Of a stretch of 64,000 nucleotides of DNA, positions 48,342 through 57,043 are shown piece after piece. The DNA is taken from assembly GCA_023653055.1 (NCBI GenBank), contig JAMNXR010000012.1:1-64000 (forward strand), read 5' to 3'. The notes under the pieces were generated by a model that saw only the letters and a list, made by a program, of their open reading frames with translations, had not been told where the DNA came from and ran no database searches. The translations under genes were made by a program, and so were the position numbers. The stretch's first letter is position 1; each line of letters begins with the position of its first letter. This DNA is from Burkholderiaceae bacterium. Its GTDB lineage: Bacteria; Pseudomonadota; Gammaproteobacteria; Burkholderiales; Burkholderiaceae_B.

Positions 48342-48931
48342 TGGGCTCATTTTATTTTCCGGGCGATAGTTGGCTGCACCATAGGGCGGCAGGTCAAAAG
48401 CTTTTACTGCTGATGCTGGCCGGAGGGGGCTTGATGTGGGTGCATGACTGGCGCATCCTTGCCGCAGTCGTTTGCATTGTATTGTTGTTACTGCAGCAGT
48501 CAGGTGTACGCTTCCGACAACTGTGGCAGCACATTCGTGCCTTAAGCTGGCTGGTATTGGCGCTCGTCGTCTTTACAGCGTTCGTGCAGTCACTCCCTGC
48601 GGCCCTAGAGGTGGGTCTACGCATGACGGCGCTGCTCTTGGCGGCGTTGTTGGTGTCGATGACGACCTCAATCGCTAAAATGATGGAAGTCTTGATTTGG
48701 TTACTACAACCCTTTCAAGCGCTGGGTTATGTCAACAGCGAGCGTGTGGCGCTTGTTTTTGGACTCACCCTGCGACTGATTCCCGAGCTGAGTTTGCAAT
48801 GGCATGAGATTCGTGAGGCACAGGCCGCACGTGGCCTAAAAGCAAATCCTCTTACAATGGGCGTGCCGATGTTGTTGCGAACGCTCAAGCGCGCGCAGGA
48901 AATTGCTGACGCACTAGATGCTAGGCAATAA
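48341..48931 (+). CDS. bioN: Biotin ECF transporter transmembrane subunit BioN
   Basis: This is the T component (EcfT-like) of the biotin transporter. From ATG 48341 (MGSFYFPGDSWLHH) it is 196 residues; the track start is inside bioM. It has four to five hydrophobic helices, and the coupling-helix motifs are 'EAQAARGLK' (A-R-G type) and 'KRAQEIADALDAR' (second A-x-x-A-R-type motif). It follows the bioM stop by TGATG overlap. Confidence 0.9.
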   Translation: MGSFYFPGDSWLHHRAAGQKLLLLMLAGGGLMWVHDWRILAAVVCIVLLLLQQSGVRFRQLWQHIRALSWLVLALVVFTAFVQSLPAALEVGLRMTALLLAALLVSMTTSIAKMMEVLIWLLQPFQALGYVNSERVALVFGLTLRLIPELSLQWHEIREAQAARGLKANPLTMGVPMLLRTLKRAQEIADALDARQ

Positions 48932-48943
48932 CGCGTCTGACAA

Positions 48944-49570
48944 ATGTTCGATCACCTCATTCTGGGTGATTCTTGCTCAATGACCGGAATACCGATGTTA
49001 AACACTAAAGATCTCGTGCTGGTTGCACTTTTTACCGCAATGATTATTGTGCTGGGTCTGATTCCACCCGTGCCCGTGCCTTGGGTGCCAGTTCCCGTCA
49101 CGTTACAAACCTTTGGGGTGATGCTGGCCGGCTTGATATTGGGTCCCTGGCGGGGTGGGCTGGTGGTGTTGACCTATGTGCTGATCGCGATGATCGGAAT
49201 CCCTGTATTGCCAGGTGGACGTGCTGGACTCGCGGTTCTGGCGGGTCCGACAGGTGGGTTTTTGTTGGGGATGATTCCTGGCGCTGTGGTCACGGGCTGG
49301 CTGGCCGGACGGCTAAAGACAAATCGTGCTGGCAGTGGACAGCAGGGGTGGTCCGCTGCAGCCCCTCAGGTCTTTCGTTGTTGGTTAGCGGGTGTGGCGG
49401 GAGGCATGGTGGTGGTCTATGCCGTCGGCATTCCATGGCTTGCCATTGTCACGGGCATGGGATTGACCAAAGCAGTCTGGGCAATCGCAGTGTTTATTCC
49501 CGGTGATTTGCTAAAAGCCCTGATCGCGGGCATCGTCGCACAACGTGTGCGACGACTCGCTCTCGTTTAA
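48944..49570 (+). CDS. bioY: Biotin transporter BioY (S component)
   Basis: BioY binds biotin in the membrane. Six hydrophobic helices are present, with the family block 'VPVTLQTFGVMLAGLILGP', 'VLTYVLIAMIGIPVLPGGRAGL', 'GPTGGFLLGMIPGAVVTGWLAG' and 'FIPGDLLKALIAGIVA'. The start is uncertain: 48944 (208 residues), 48980 (MTGIPMLNTK) or 48995 (MLNTKDLVLVAL), the last giving the most usual N-terminus. Its TAA overlaps the convergent livM stop (shared TTAA). Confidence 0.93.
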   Translation: MFDHLILGDSCSMTGIPMLNTKDLVLVALFTAMIIVLGLIPPVPVPWVPVPVTLQTFGVMLAGLILGPWRGGLVVLTYVLIAMIGIPVLPGGRAGLAVLAGPTGGFLLGMIPGAVVTGWLAGRLKTNRAGSGQQGWSAAAPQVFRCWLAGVAGGMVVVYAVGIPWLAIVTGMGLTKAVWAIAVFIPGDLLKALIAGIVAQRVRRLALV

Positions 49571-50553
49571 TTTTGCTTGAGCGCTTTACGTCGCTCAAGC
49601 CAGGCACCAAACTCTCCAACGATTCCGCGGCGGAAAGCCAAGACGCAGATCACGAAAATCAGTCCGATCACAATCGAGACAGATTCACCGAGTCGTTGAA
49701 ACCATTCGATCCCAGTCCAACCCGTGAGTGTCGCGCCGAGCTCGCCTACTTTGTTTTCTAGCAAGACCACGATAAACGCACCAATGACTGGACCGATGAG
49801 TGTGCCGAGGCCGCCAATCAGCGTCATCAAGATCACGAGTCCAGACATTTGCCACGTTGCATCGGTGAGCGTCGCAGAAACAAAAATCAACATCTTGGTC
49901 GAGCCTGCAAGGCCCGCCAACATGGCGGATAAGACAAAGGCCAACAGTTTGAAGCGATCAACGTCATAGCCAAGTGAAATGGCACGTGCTTCATTTTCTC
50001 GAATGGCTTTGAGGACTTGTCCAAAAGGAGAGTGCACGGTGCGCCATATGATAAAAAAGCCCAAGACAAAAATACCCATCACCACGTAGTAGAGATTGAA
50101 GTCGCTTTTTAAATCAATCAAACCAAACAAGGTACCCCTAGGCACGCCTTGCAGGCCATCCTCGCCACCCGTGAAATTGGCTTGCAAGAAAAAGAAATAC
50201 ACCATTTGTGACAATGCCAAGGTGATCATCGCAAAATAGATCCCGCTACGTCGAATGGCGATGGCTCCCATCGCAAGTCCGAGTATGCCGGCCACGAGCA
50301 CACCAAAGGCAAGCCCTACTTCTGTAGGAAAGCCCCAGAGCTTGATTGCATGTCCCGAGGCGTAGGCAGCACTCCCCAAAAAGGCTGCGTGACCGAAGGA
50401 AAGTAGGCCTGTAAAGCCCAGTAGCAGGTTAAAGGCGCAGGCAAACAGCGCATAGCACATGATCTTCATGACGAAGACGGGATAAATGCCCGTCAAGGGT
50501 ATGAGCGCTAAAAGGATCAGTGCCAGTAAATAGCCGAGATTCTGACGATTCAT
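49567..50553 (-). CDS. livM: Branched-chain amino acid ABC transporter permease, LivM type
   Basis: This 328-residue permease has about eight to ten transmembrane helices and the family blocks 'LLLGFTGLLSFGHAAFLGSAAYA', 'IRRSGIYFAMITLALSQMVYF' and the coupling segment 'KAIRENEARAISLGYDVDRFKLLAF' (short parts). It pairs with LivH. It is last in the livG-F-K-H-M transcript and ends tail to tail with bioY, sharing four bases. The exact substrate is not deducible. Confidence 0.92.
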   Translation of the reverse strand: MNRQNLGYLLALILLALIPLTGIYPVFVMKIMCYALFACAFNLLLGFTGLLSFGHAAFLGSAAYASGHAIKLWGFPTEVGLAFGVLVAGILGLAMGAIAIRRSGIYFAMITLALSQMVYFFFLQANFTGGEDGLQGVPRGTLFGLIDLKSDFNLYYVVMGIFVLGFFIIWRTVHSPFGQVLKAIRENEARAISLGYDVDRFKLLAFVLSAMLAGLAGSTKMLIFVSATLTDATWQMSGLVILMTLIGGLGTLIGPVIGAFIVVLLENKVGELGATLTGWTGIEWFQRLGESVSIVIGLIFVICVLAFRRGIVGEFGAWLERRKALKQN

Positions 50554-51437
50554 TTTTCTTTTCCAAACAAACCGGCTGGGCGAATCAATAAGACAATCGC
50601 CATGATAATAAACACAACTGTACTTGAGGCCTCAGGCCAAAAAACTTTAGTCAGTCCTTCGATCACGCCAAGTCCAAGACCTGTCACGATCGCGCCAAGT
50701 ATCGAGCCCATTCCACCAATCACCACAACGGCGAACACCACAATAATCAAGTTTGATCCCATCAGCGGTGAAACTTGAATAATGGGGGCGGCTAACACGC
50801 CTGCAAAACCTGCCAGAGCGACGCCAAAGCCATAGGTTAAGGTGATCATGAGCGGCACATTGACACCAAAGGCTTCTACGAGGCGAGGATTTTCAGTACC
50901 GGCGCGCAACAATGCGCCGAGCCGTGTGCGTTCAATCACGAACCAAGTAATCAGGCAAACCGTGAGCGAGGCCACAACGACCCAAGCACGATAATTTGGC
51001 AGCATCATGAAGCCGAGATTCGTGGCACCCCGAAGTGCTTCGGGCGAAGAGTATGGCTGCCCTGAGGCGCCATAGAAACTGCGGAATAATCCCTCGATGA
51101 GCAGCGTGATACCAAAGGTCAGTAACAGACCATACAGGTGATCGAGTTTGTAGAGGTGTTTTAAGAGAAACTTTTCAATCAGGATACCGAAGAGGCCAAC
51201 CAAGATCGGAGCCACTATCAGCATGACCCAGTAGTTCAAGCCTAAATAATTCAGTCCCATCCAGGCAAGAAAAGCGCCCAACATGTACAAAGCGCCATGT
51301 GCAAAATTGATCACGTTGAGTAAGCCGAAAATGACGGCGAGACCCAGCGACAAAATGGCGTAGAAAGAGCCGTTTACCAGGCCCAGCAAAAGCTGTCCCA
51401 GAAACGCTTGCAAGGGAATACCAAAAATAGTGATCAT
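50550..51437 (-). CDS. livH: Branched-chain amino acid ABC transporter permease, LivH type
   Basis: This 295-residue permease shows 'LLLGLVNGSFYAILSLGLAVIFG', 'NFAHGALYMLGAFLAW' and the coupling block 'RAGTENPRLVEAFGVNVPLMI', all standard LivH sequence. It overlaps livM by 4 bp (ATGA), so the heterodimeric pore is translated together. A strong GC hairpin separates it from livK upstream. Confidence 0.93.
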   Translation of the reverse strand: MITIFGIPLQAFLGQLLLGLVNGSFYAILSLGLAVIFGLLNVINFAHGALYMLGAFLAWMGLNYLGLNYWVMLIVAPILVGLFGILIEKFLLKHLYKLDHLYGLLLTFGITLLIEGLFRSFYGASGQPYSSPEALRGATNLGFMMLPNYRAWVVVASLTVCLITWFVIERTRLGALLRAGTENPRLVEAFGVNVPLMITLTYGFGVALAGFAGVLAAPIIQVSPLMGSNLIIVVFAVVVIGGMGSILGAIVTGLGLGVIEGLTKVFWPEASSTVVFIIMAIVLLIRPAGLFGKEK

Positions 51438-51480
51438 CGTCTGCCTACTTCATCAAGCCTATTGTCAGAACAGCTTTAAT

Positions 51481-51508
51481 GCCCCCGGGCACCATGTGCA
51501 ACGGGGGC
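51481..51508 (-). terminator. GC-rich stem-loop between livK and livH
   Basis: On the minus strand, GCCCCCG / CGGGGGC with an inner GCAC / GTGC helix lies just after the livK stop. No U-run follows it, so it is more likely a 3'-end stabiliser or partial attenuator that lets livK mRNA outnumber livHM. Such processing is common for binding-protein genes. Confidence 0.5.
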
Positions 51509-51517
51509 AAGGTCTGA

Positions 51518-52729
51518 TTATTTCTTGACGAGTTTGCAAGTGGACTCAGACAACTTGGTGAAAACCTCTTCACCAGGCAACACAGCGATTTGCTTGTAGT
51601 AGTCCCAAGGTCCTTTGGACTCGCTTGGCTTTTTGACTTCCATCAAGAACATGTCGTGCACCATACGACCATCTTCGCGGACGTAGCCGTTTTTGGCAAA
51701 CATATCATTGACTTTATTGGACTTCATCCATTTCATGACGGTATCGCCGTCATCGCTACCCGTTGCTTTAATCGCGTTGAGATAGAACGATACAGCGGAG
51801 TAGTCACCGGCTTGAATCATTGAAGGCTTACGTTTAACGCGCGCCTCAAATTTCTTGGACCAAGCACGGGTTTCGTCGTTTTGATCCCAGTACCAGCCGT
51901 CGGTAAATTGCATGCCTTGTGTAGCTTGCAAACCAAGTGAATGGATGTCATTGATGAAAATCAACAGGCCAGCCATTTTCATGGTCTTGCCGATGCCAAA
52001 CTCGTTTGCAGCTTTGATCGAGTTGATCGTGTCGCCACCCGCATTTGCAAGGCCCAAAATTTGTGCTTTGGAGCTCTGTGCCTGGAGCAGGAAGGATGAG
52101 AAGTCGGAGGAGTTCAGCGGTGCGCGCACTTGGCCTTTGACTTCGCCACCAGCCTCTCTGACAACCTTGGCGGTATCACGCTCAAGCGCATGGCCAAATG
52201 CATAGTCCGCAGTCAAGAAATACCAGCTCTTGCCGCCGGCTTTCACCACAGCAGAACCCGTGCCGCGTGCGAGTGCGACGGTGTCATAGGCCCAGTGAAT
52301 CGTGTAGGGCGTGCACTGTGAGCCTGTCAGGTCAGAAGCAGCGGCGCCAATGGCAAAAAACGGCTTTTTCTTTTCAGCGGCAATGCCTGCCAGCGCCAAG
52401 TTGACGCCAGAGTTGGTGCCACCAATCAGCATGTCGATTTTTTGCTGGTCGAACCATTCACGGGCGCGTGCGGCAGCAACGTCCGCTTTGTTTTGATGGT
52501 CAGCAAAAACGAGTTCAATTTTTTTACCGTTGATCTCACCACCTGCATCAGCAATTGCCATGCGGGCAGCTTCGATGCCGCCTGCGCCGTCGATATCGGA
52601 ATAGACGCTAGCCATGTCGGTGATGAAGCCGATACGGATGACGTTGTCAGACACGTTTGCTTGTGCGGTGTGACCGACAAGTCCGAGGCCTGCCATCATC
52701 AACGAAGCACTTAGGGTACGAAGTTTCAT
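51518..52729 (-). CDS. ABC transporter substrate-binding protein, LivK-like
   Basis: The 403-residue periplasmic binding protein has a signal peptide (MKLRTLSASLMMAGLGLVGHTAQA). The type I periplasmic-binding fold of branched-chain amino acid and amide transporters follows ('IRIGFITDMASVYSDIDGAGG', 'MLIGGTNSGVNLALAGIA', 'SWYFLTADYAFGHALERDTAK' in parts). It has an AGGAGA ribosome-binding site, better than its neighbours. The ligand may be Leu/Ile/Val, but homologues in this order bind varied carboxylates and amides. It sits between livF and livH. Confidence 0.9.
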   Translation of the reverse strand: MKLRTLSASLMMAGLGLVGHTAQANVSDNVIRIGFITDMASVYSDIDGAGGIEAARMAIADAGGEINGKKIELVFADHQNKADVAAARAREWFDQQKIDMLIGGTNSGVNLALAGIAAEKKKPFFAIGAAASDLTGSQCTPYTIHWAYDTVALARGTGSAVVKAGGKSWYFLTADYAFGHALERDTAKVVREAGGEVKGQVRAPLNSSDFSSFLLQAQSSKAQILGLANAGGDTINSIKAANEFGIGKTMKMAGLLIFINDIHSLGLQATQGMQFTDGWYWDQNDETRAWSKKFEARVKRKPSMIQAGDYSAVSFYLNAIKATGSDDGDTVMKWMKSNKVNDMFAKNGYVREDGRMVHDMFLMEVKKPSESKGPWDYYKQIAVLPGEEVFTKLSESTCKLVKK

Positions 52730-52800
52730 TTAATTCTCCTGGGGTTCGCTGCTTGAAAATTTTCTTGGTTTAAAAAAGTGTGTCATGCTTGTTTAAGTTA

Positions 52801-52852
52801 GGTTTTTTACGCGCTTAAAATTTTTAAATGCGTAAAAGATTTTTAAACGCCT
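52801..52852 (-). repeat. AT-rich direct repeats and hairpin between livF and livK
   Basis: On the plus strand ATTTTTAAACGCC (52839-52851), ATTTTTAAATGCG (52820-52832) and a diverged GTTTTTTACGCGC (52802-52814) recur at 18-19 bp. TTTTACGC (52805-52812) and GCGTAAAA (52830-52837) also form an inverted repeat. It lies upstream of livK, in the 113-bp spacer after livF. It could be an operator or an mRNA structure; no protein is identified. Confidence 0.55.
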
Positions 52853-53553
52853 AAAAGTTCAGTTAATACAGATTGTTTTTCTTTGAGGTCTTTGGCATCA
52901 AAGTGCTCGACGATTTGCCCATGTTCCATGACATAAAAACGATCAGCCAACGGTGCGGCAAAACGGAAGTTTTGTTCGACCATGATAATGGTGTAACCCT
53001 TGGCTTTGAGCATCTTGATCATGCGTGCGAGTGCTTGCACAATGACAGGCGCCAAGCCTTCTGAAATCTCGTCGAGTAAAAGTAGATTGGCACCGGTACG
53101 CAAAATGCGTGCGACGGCAAGCATTTGTTGTTCCCCTCCAGAAAGACGTGTGCCGGGTGAGTGTCTACGTTCCAATAGGTTGGGGAACATCTCGTAAATC
53201 TCAGCCAGCGACATGCCGCCACCCGCGACACCCACAGGGGGTGGCAACAGCAGGTTTTCTTCGCAGGACAAACTCGCAAAAATACCGCGCTCTTCTGGAC
53301 AATAACCGATGCCGAGGTGCGCGATCTTAAAGGTGGCCATGTCGATGGCTTCTTGACCGTGGATCCGCACAGAGCCTTTACGGGAGCCAGTTAAACCGAG
53401 GATTGCGCGTAGAGTCGTTGTACGACCGGCACCATTACGTCCCAGCAAGGTCACAACTTCGCCTTTGTTGACGGTTAAATTGACGCCATGCAGAATATGA
53501 GATTCACCGTACCACGCATGCAGGTTATTGATTTCGAGTGCGGCATTGCTCAT
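52843..53553 (-). CDS. livF: Branched-chain amino acid ABC transporter ATPase, LivF type, with Arg in Walker A
   Basis: This 236-residue ATPase has Q-loop 'IGYCPEERGIFASLSCEEN', signature 'RLSGGEQQMLAVARIL' and Walker B 'NLLLLDEISEGLAP', all normal for LivF. Walker A reads 'GRNGAGRTT', so the lysine that contacts the ATP phosphates is Arg44 (codon CGT, 53422-53424). I believe this variant is seen in other Burkholderiales LivF proteins, but cannot check. It overlaps livG by 4 bp. Confidence 0.92.
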   Translation of the reverse strand: MSNAALEINNLHAWYGESHILHGVNLTVNKGEVVTLLGRNGAGRTTTLRAILGLTGSRKGSVRIHGQEAIDMATFKIAHLGIGYCPEERGIFASLSCEENLLLPPPVGVAGGGMSLAEIYEMFPNLLERRHSPGTRLSGGEQQMLAVARILRTGANLLLLDEISEGLAPVIVQALARMIKMLKAKGYTIIMVEQNFRFAAPLADRFYVMEHGQIVEHFDAKDLKEKQSVLTELLGV

Positions 53554-54323
53554 CCGTGTGCTCCCTCAAGTTCGCCCTCTGTGGTCCCCATGTAGGCTTC
53601 CATCACGGCAGGGTCTTTTGAGACGTGTGCGTAGTTGCCCTCGGCCAACACCGATCCACGCGCCAACACGGTGATGGTATCTGCAATGGATGAAACCACA
53701 TTCATGTTGTGTTCAACCATCAAAATGGTGCGGCCAACGCTCACGCGTTTGATGAGTTGCGTCACGCGATCGACATCTTCGTGTCCCATGCCTTGGGTGG
53801 GTTCGTCCAGAAGCATGAGTTCAGGCTCCATGGCCAGCGTGGTGGCGATCTCCAGGGCTCTTTTGCGGCCATAGGGAAGGTTGACTGTCATTTCATCCGC
53901 AAACGCGCCGAGATCAACTTGTTCTAGGAGTTCGCGTGCACGCTCGTTTAGGGCGTTTAAACGCTTGTCGCTTTGCCAAAAATGAAAGGAGAGCCCCGTC
54001 TCGCGCTGCAAGCCAATGCGAACATTTTCAAGGACAGATAAATGTGGAAAAACGGCAGAGATTTGAAACGAGCGAATAATGCCTCTGCGTGCAATGTTTG
54101 CAGGCGTGTCGCGGGTGATGTCCGTGCCGTTAAATAAGATACGGCCGCGTGTTGGCGTTAGAAATTTGGTGAGTAAGTTAAAACACGTCGTTTTTCCAGC
54201 ACCATTTGGACCGATCAAGGCATGGATTTGTCCGCGTTGAACTTGGAGAGAGACGTCATTGACCGCGATAAAACCACGGAATTCTTTGGTGAGCTTTTGC
54301 GTCTCAAGAATGATGTCTTGCAT
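53550..54323 (-). CDS. livG: Branched-chain amino acid ABC transporter ATPase, LivG type
   Basis: This 257-residue ATPase has normal Walker A 'GPNGAGKTTCFNLL', the LivG-specific 'GIIRSFQISAVFPHLSVLENV', Walker B 'ELMLLDEPTQGMGHEDVDR' and the switch His 'MVEHNMNVV'. The signature is degenerate ('VNLPYGRKRALEIATTLA' in place of LSGGQ), which is usual for LivG. It is the first gene of the livG-F-K-H-M transcript. Confidence 0.94.
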   Translation of the reverse strand: MQDIILETQKLTKEFRGFIAVNDVSLQVQRGQIHALIGPNGAGKTTCFNLLTKFLTPTRGRILFNGTDITRDTPANIARRGIIRSFQISAVFPHLSVLENVRIGLQRETGLSFHFWQSDKRLNALNERARELLEQVDLGAFADEMTVNLPYGRKRALEIATTLAMEPELMLLDEPTQGMGHEDVDRVTQLIKRVSVGRTILMVEHNMNVVSSIADTITVLARGSVLAEGNYAHVSKDPAVMEAYMGTTEGELEGAHG

Positions 54324-54361
54324 ACAGCCACCTACTTAAATTGTTAAACCTTTAATCCCTA

Positions 54362-54391
54362 AGTATCGCGCAGTTTGCTTTTTTTTTTCAA
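54362..54391 (-). promoter_or_regulatory. Candidate livG promoter with A-tract
   Basis: On the minus strand TTGAAA (54386-54391) and GATACT (54362-54367) are 18 bp apart, 39 bp before the livG start. A run of ten A residues (54379-54388) overlaps the -35. Judged by eye. Confidence 0.35.
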
Positions 54392-54413
54392 TTCGGGTTT
54401 GCCTTAGGAGGCG

Positions 54414-55049
54414 TTAACCCTTGGTTTTTTTTGTGTACTCACACAGGTCAGAAATCCCGCACTGAGAGCATTTTGGCGTCCGCGCCACGCAAATGTAACG
54501 GCCGTGCAAAATTAACCAGTGGTGGACATCAAGTTTAAATTCGTCTGCGACAAATTTTTCCAGTCCTTTTTCAACTGCGACAACATCTTTGCCAGGCGCA
54601 ATTTTTGTTCGATTGGATACTCTGAAAATGTGCGTGTCGACGGCGATGGTGGGTTGACCAAACGCGGTGTTGAGTACAACGTTGGCGGTTTTTCGGCCAA
54701 CGCCGGGTAGTGCCTCGAGCGCCTCGCGAGTTTGAGGGACTTTGCCACCGTGTTGCTCGAGCAAAATGCCGCAAGTCGCAATCGCGTTCTTGGCTTTGTT
54801 TTTATAGAGGCCAATGGTTTTGATGTAGTCCATCAGTTTTTCTTCACCGAGTGCATAGAGCGCCTTGGGCGTCCCATAGCGGGGGAAAAACTTGCGCGTT
54901 GCGATATTGACGGCTTTGTCTGTCGTTTGGGCTGAAAGCAAAACGGCGATCAGCAGTTGAAAGTCACTTTTGTACTCAAGCTCGGTCGTGGGGGTAGGAT
55001 TGGCCGCACGCAAGCGCGTGAATATTTCTCGACGCTTCTGTGGATTCAT
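54414..55049 (-). CDS. nth: Endonuclease III
   Basis: This DNA glycosylase/AP lyase acts on oxidised pyrimidines. The 211-residue protein has the helix-hairpin-helix '[20 protein letters not shown]' with catalytic Lys, the catalytic Asp in '[11 protein letters not shown]', and the C-terminal 4Fe-4S loop '[17 protein letters not shown]'. The start overlaps the rsxB-like stop by 4 bp, the classic rsxB-nth pairing. Confidence 0.96.
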   Translation of the reverse strand: MNPQKRREIFTRLRAANPTPTTELEYKSDFQLLIAVLLSAQTTDKAVNIATRKFFPRYGTPKALYALGEEKLMDYIKTIGLYKNKAKNAIATCGILLEQHGGKVPQTREALEALPGVGRKTANVVLNTAFGQPTIAVDTHIFRVSNRTKIAPGKDVVAVEKGLEKFVADEFKLDVHHWLILHGRYICVARTPKCSQCGISDLCEYTKKTKG

Positions 55050-55690
55050 GAGGTGGCGGCATTTCGGCGCGCGCGCGCGCGGGCGAGTGCGGCTTGAACG
55101 GCGGTTTGTTTTTCTTGGACAGCGCTCGTTGACAGAGCCACTTGAGGCGTGGTGTGTGTCAAGTAGTCCTCAGAAGCATCGGTTTGCTCGCTAGATCTTA
55201 AGCTTGCGGGCGTTTTGTTCACACGCAGCTGTCTGCGGGTGTATCGCGCGCGCGCTTGATCTGCATCATTGCGGGTCCATGTTCGGGCGGGCGCAACATC
55301 GACCATCTCTATGCAATCCACTGGGCAAGGGGCTACGCATAAGTCACAACCCGTACAGTCATCGGACAAGACGGTATGCATGACTTTTGAAGCGCCTAGA
55401 ATGGCATCCACTGGACAGGCTTGAATGCATAGTGTGCAACCAATGCAATATTGCTCATCAATCACAGCAACTTGGAGTGGAACGTGCAAGCCACAATCTG
55501 TATCAAGCGCAAGGATTGGACGATCGAGAAGCTGAGCAAGTGCCGCAACGCCAGCCTCGCCGCCAGGTGGGCAGCGATTGATAGGGGCCGAATCTTCGGC
55601 GATGGCGCGCGCGTAGGGCGCGCAGCCATCAAAGCCACATTTCGTGCACTGTGTTTGCGGGAGCAAACGATTGATGCGTTCAGCCAGCAT
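55046..55690 (-). CDS. rsxB: RnfB/RsxB-like ferredoxin protein
   Basis: From ATG 55690 ([15 protein letters not shown]) it is 214 residues; the track adds 28 residues inside phaZ. An N-terminal four-Cys cluster domain ('[16 protein letters not shown]' ... 'CPPGG') is followed by two 4Fe-4S ferredoxin motifs, '[12 protein letters not shown]' and '[12 protein letters not shown]'. The membrane helix of full RnfB is missing and no other rnf genes are adjacent, so this is the short betaproteobacterial orphan form. The C-terminal tail is basic and Ala-rich ([14 protein letters not shown]), encoded partly by a (GC)7 run. Confidence 0.88.
   Translation of the reverse strand: MLAERINRLLPQTQCTKCGFDGCAPYARAIAEDSAPINRCPPGGEAGVAALAQLLDRPILALDTDCGLHVPLQVAVIDEQYCIGCTLCIQACPVDAILGASKVMHTVLSDDCTGCDLCVAPCPVDCIEMVDVAPARTWTRNDADQARARYTRRQLRVNKTPASLRSSEQTDASEDYLTHTTPQVALSTSAVQEKQTAVQAALARARARRNAATS
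55067..55081. repeat. (GC)7 dinucleotide run inside the 3' end of rsxB
   Basis: Seven uninterrupted GC dinucleotides plus one G encode the Arg-Ala repeat at the end of the RsxB-like protein. Such alternating runs can slip during replication. A change of one unit would alter only the last few residues and could extend into nth. Confidence 0.8.
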
Positions 55691-56916
55691 TAGACGCGGC
55701 GAATAAATTCCGCGATTTGCGGACAAATTGTCGTGCGCCAACGGCGACCCGAGAAAATGCCGTAATGACCGCATTCCGGGGCGGTGTAGTGCTGTTTGCG
55801 CTTAGCCGGGATGCCTGAGCAAAGCGTTTGTGCGGCGCGCGTTTGGCCCTCGCCGGAGATGTCGTCGAGCTCGCCTTCAATCGTAAACAATGCGACGGAT
55901 TTGATATCGGCGGGTCGCACAATCTGTCCATCAATTTCCCATGTGCCGTTGGGCAGATCGAAATCTTGAAAGACGACACGAATCGTGTCGAGGTAAAAAT
56001 CAGCCGACATATCTAGCACTGCGTTGTATTCGTTGTAGAAACGACGGTGCATCTCAGCGTCTTCATCGTCGCCGCGCAGGAGATCAAGATAAAAGTCGTA
56101 ATGGGATTTGAGATGACGGTCAGGGTTCATCGACAAAAAGCCAGCATGCTGTAAAAAGCCTGGATACACGCGACGACCAGCACCAGGATATTGGGCAGGA
56201 ACCGTGTGAATCAGCTTTTCTTCGAACCATTTAAAAGGTTTGGTGGTGGCCAGACGGTTGACCTGCGTGGGAGAGCAACGCGGATCAATCGGGCCACCCA
56301 TCATGACCATGCTGCGTGGCAGGCAAGGATCTTTATTGGTGGCCATCAGAGAAATTGCAGCAAGCGCAGGCACAGTAGGCTGGCATACAGAGATGACGTG
56401 CACGTCGGGACCGAGTTGTCTAACAAAATCCTGAATGTAATACACGTAGTCATTCAAGCTGAAAGAACCTTCGGACATCGGCACCATGCGCGCATCTTTC
56501 CAGTCTGTCACATAGACTTCGTGTTCGGCGATGAGTGAACGCACCGTGTCGCGTAATAGCGTCGCATGGTGGCCAGACATCGGCGCAATCAATAGAATTT
56601 TTGGTGAGGCCTTACGTACTTTTTCTGAAATATCGCGGTTGAAATAAATCAGATTGCAAAAGGGTTTGGTGTACACATTTTCTTGGCTCACCGCGACACT
56701 TTTGCCGGCGACCTCAGTGGTGGGTAAGTCCCATGCAGGTTTATCGTATGTTTTGCCTAGGCGATAAATCAGCTCATAGCTTGCGGCCATCTGCCTCGCC
56801 ATCGGCGAGTATGCAAGTGGACTGCCAGGGAGGGAAAAGAGTTTGGACCCGACTTCGGTGAAGTGCGCAAGCGGCGACAACATGGCCCGTTGCATTTCAT
56901 GCAAATCATAAAGCAT
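55690..56916 (-). CDS. phaZ: Intracellular polyhydroxybutyrate depolymerase PhaZ
   Basis: This cytoplasmic enzyme mobilises stored PHB granules. The 408-residue protein has '[16 protein letters not shown]' at the start. The nucleophile elbow '[18 protein letters not shown]' uses Cys in place of Ser, as in known intracellular PHB depolymerases. '[16 protein letters not shown]' and the catalytic His in '[15 protein letters not shown]' follow. It shows that the host can store and reuse PHB, although no phaC is in the window. The stop touches the rsxB start. Confidence 0.94.
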   Translation of the reverse strand: MLYDLHEMQRAMLSPLAHFTEVGSKLFSLPGSPLAYSPMARQMAASYELIYRLGKTYDKPAWDLPTTEVAGKSVAVSQENVYTKPFCNLIYFNRDISEKVRKASPKILLIAPMSGHHATLLRDTVRSLIAEHEVYVTDWKDARMVPMSEGSFSLNDYVYYIQDFVRQLGPDVHVISVCQPTVPALAAISLMATNKDPCLPRSMVMMGGPIDPRCSPTQVNRLATTKPFKWFEEKLIHTVPAQYPGAGRRVYPGFLQHAGFLSMNPDRHLKSHYDFYLDLLRGDDEDAEMHRRFYNEYNAVLDMSADFYLDTIRVVFQDFDLPNGTWEIDGQIVRPADIKSVALFTIEGELDDISGEGQTRAAQTLCSGIPAKRKQHYTAPECGHYGIFSGRRWRTTICPQIAEFIRRV

Positions 56917-57043
56917 GCTTCATTCCCTTAATGGTCACAAGATGATGCATTATCCACCCTAAAGTGAGCGATCAGCGGGACTGAATGTGTATGAATTGCT
57001 GTGCCGCAACAAAATGTCGCAAAACCACCACGCAAACAAGGGT

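Noticed and set aside
49575-49600. GCTTGAGCG / CGCTCAAGC hairpin at the livM 3' end as a terminator
   Set aside because: It lies inside livM coding sequence and neither strand has a U-run after the stem.
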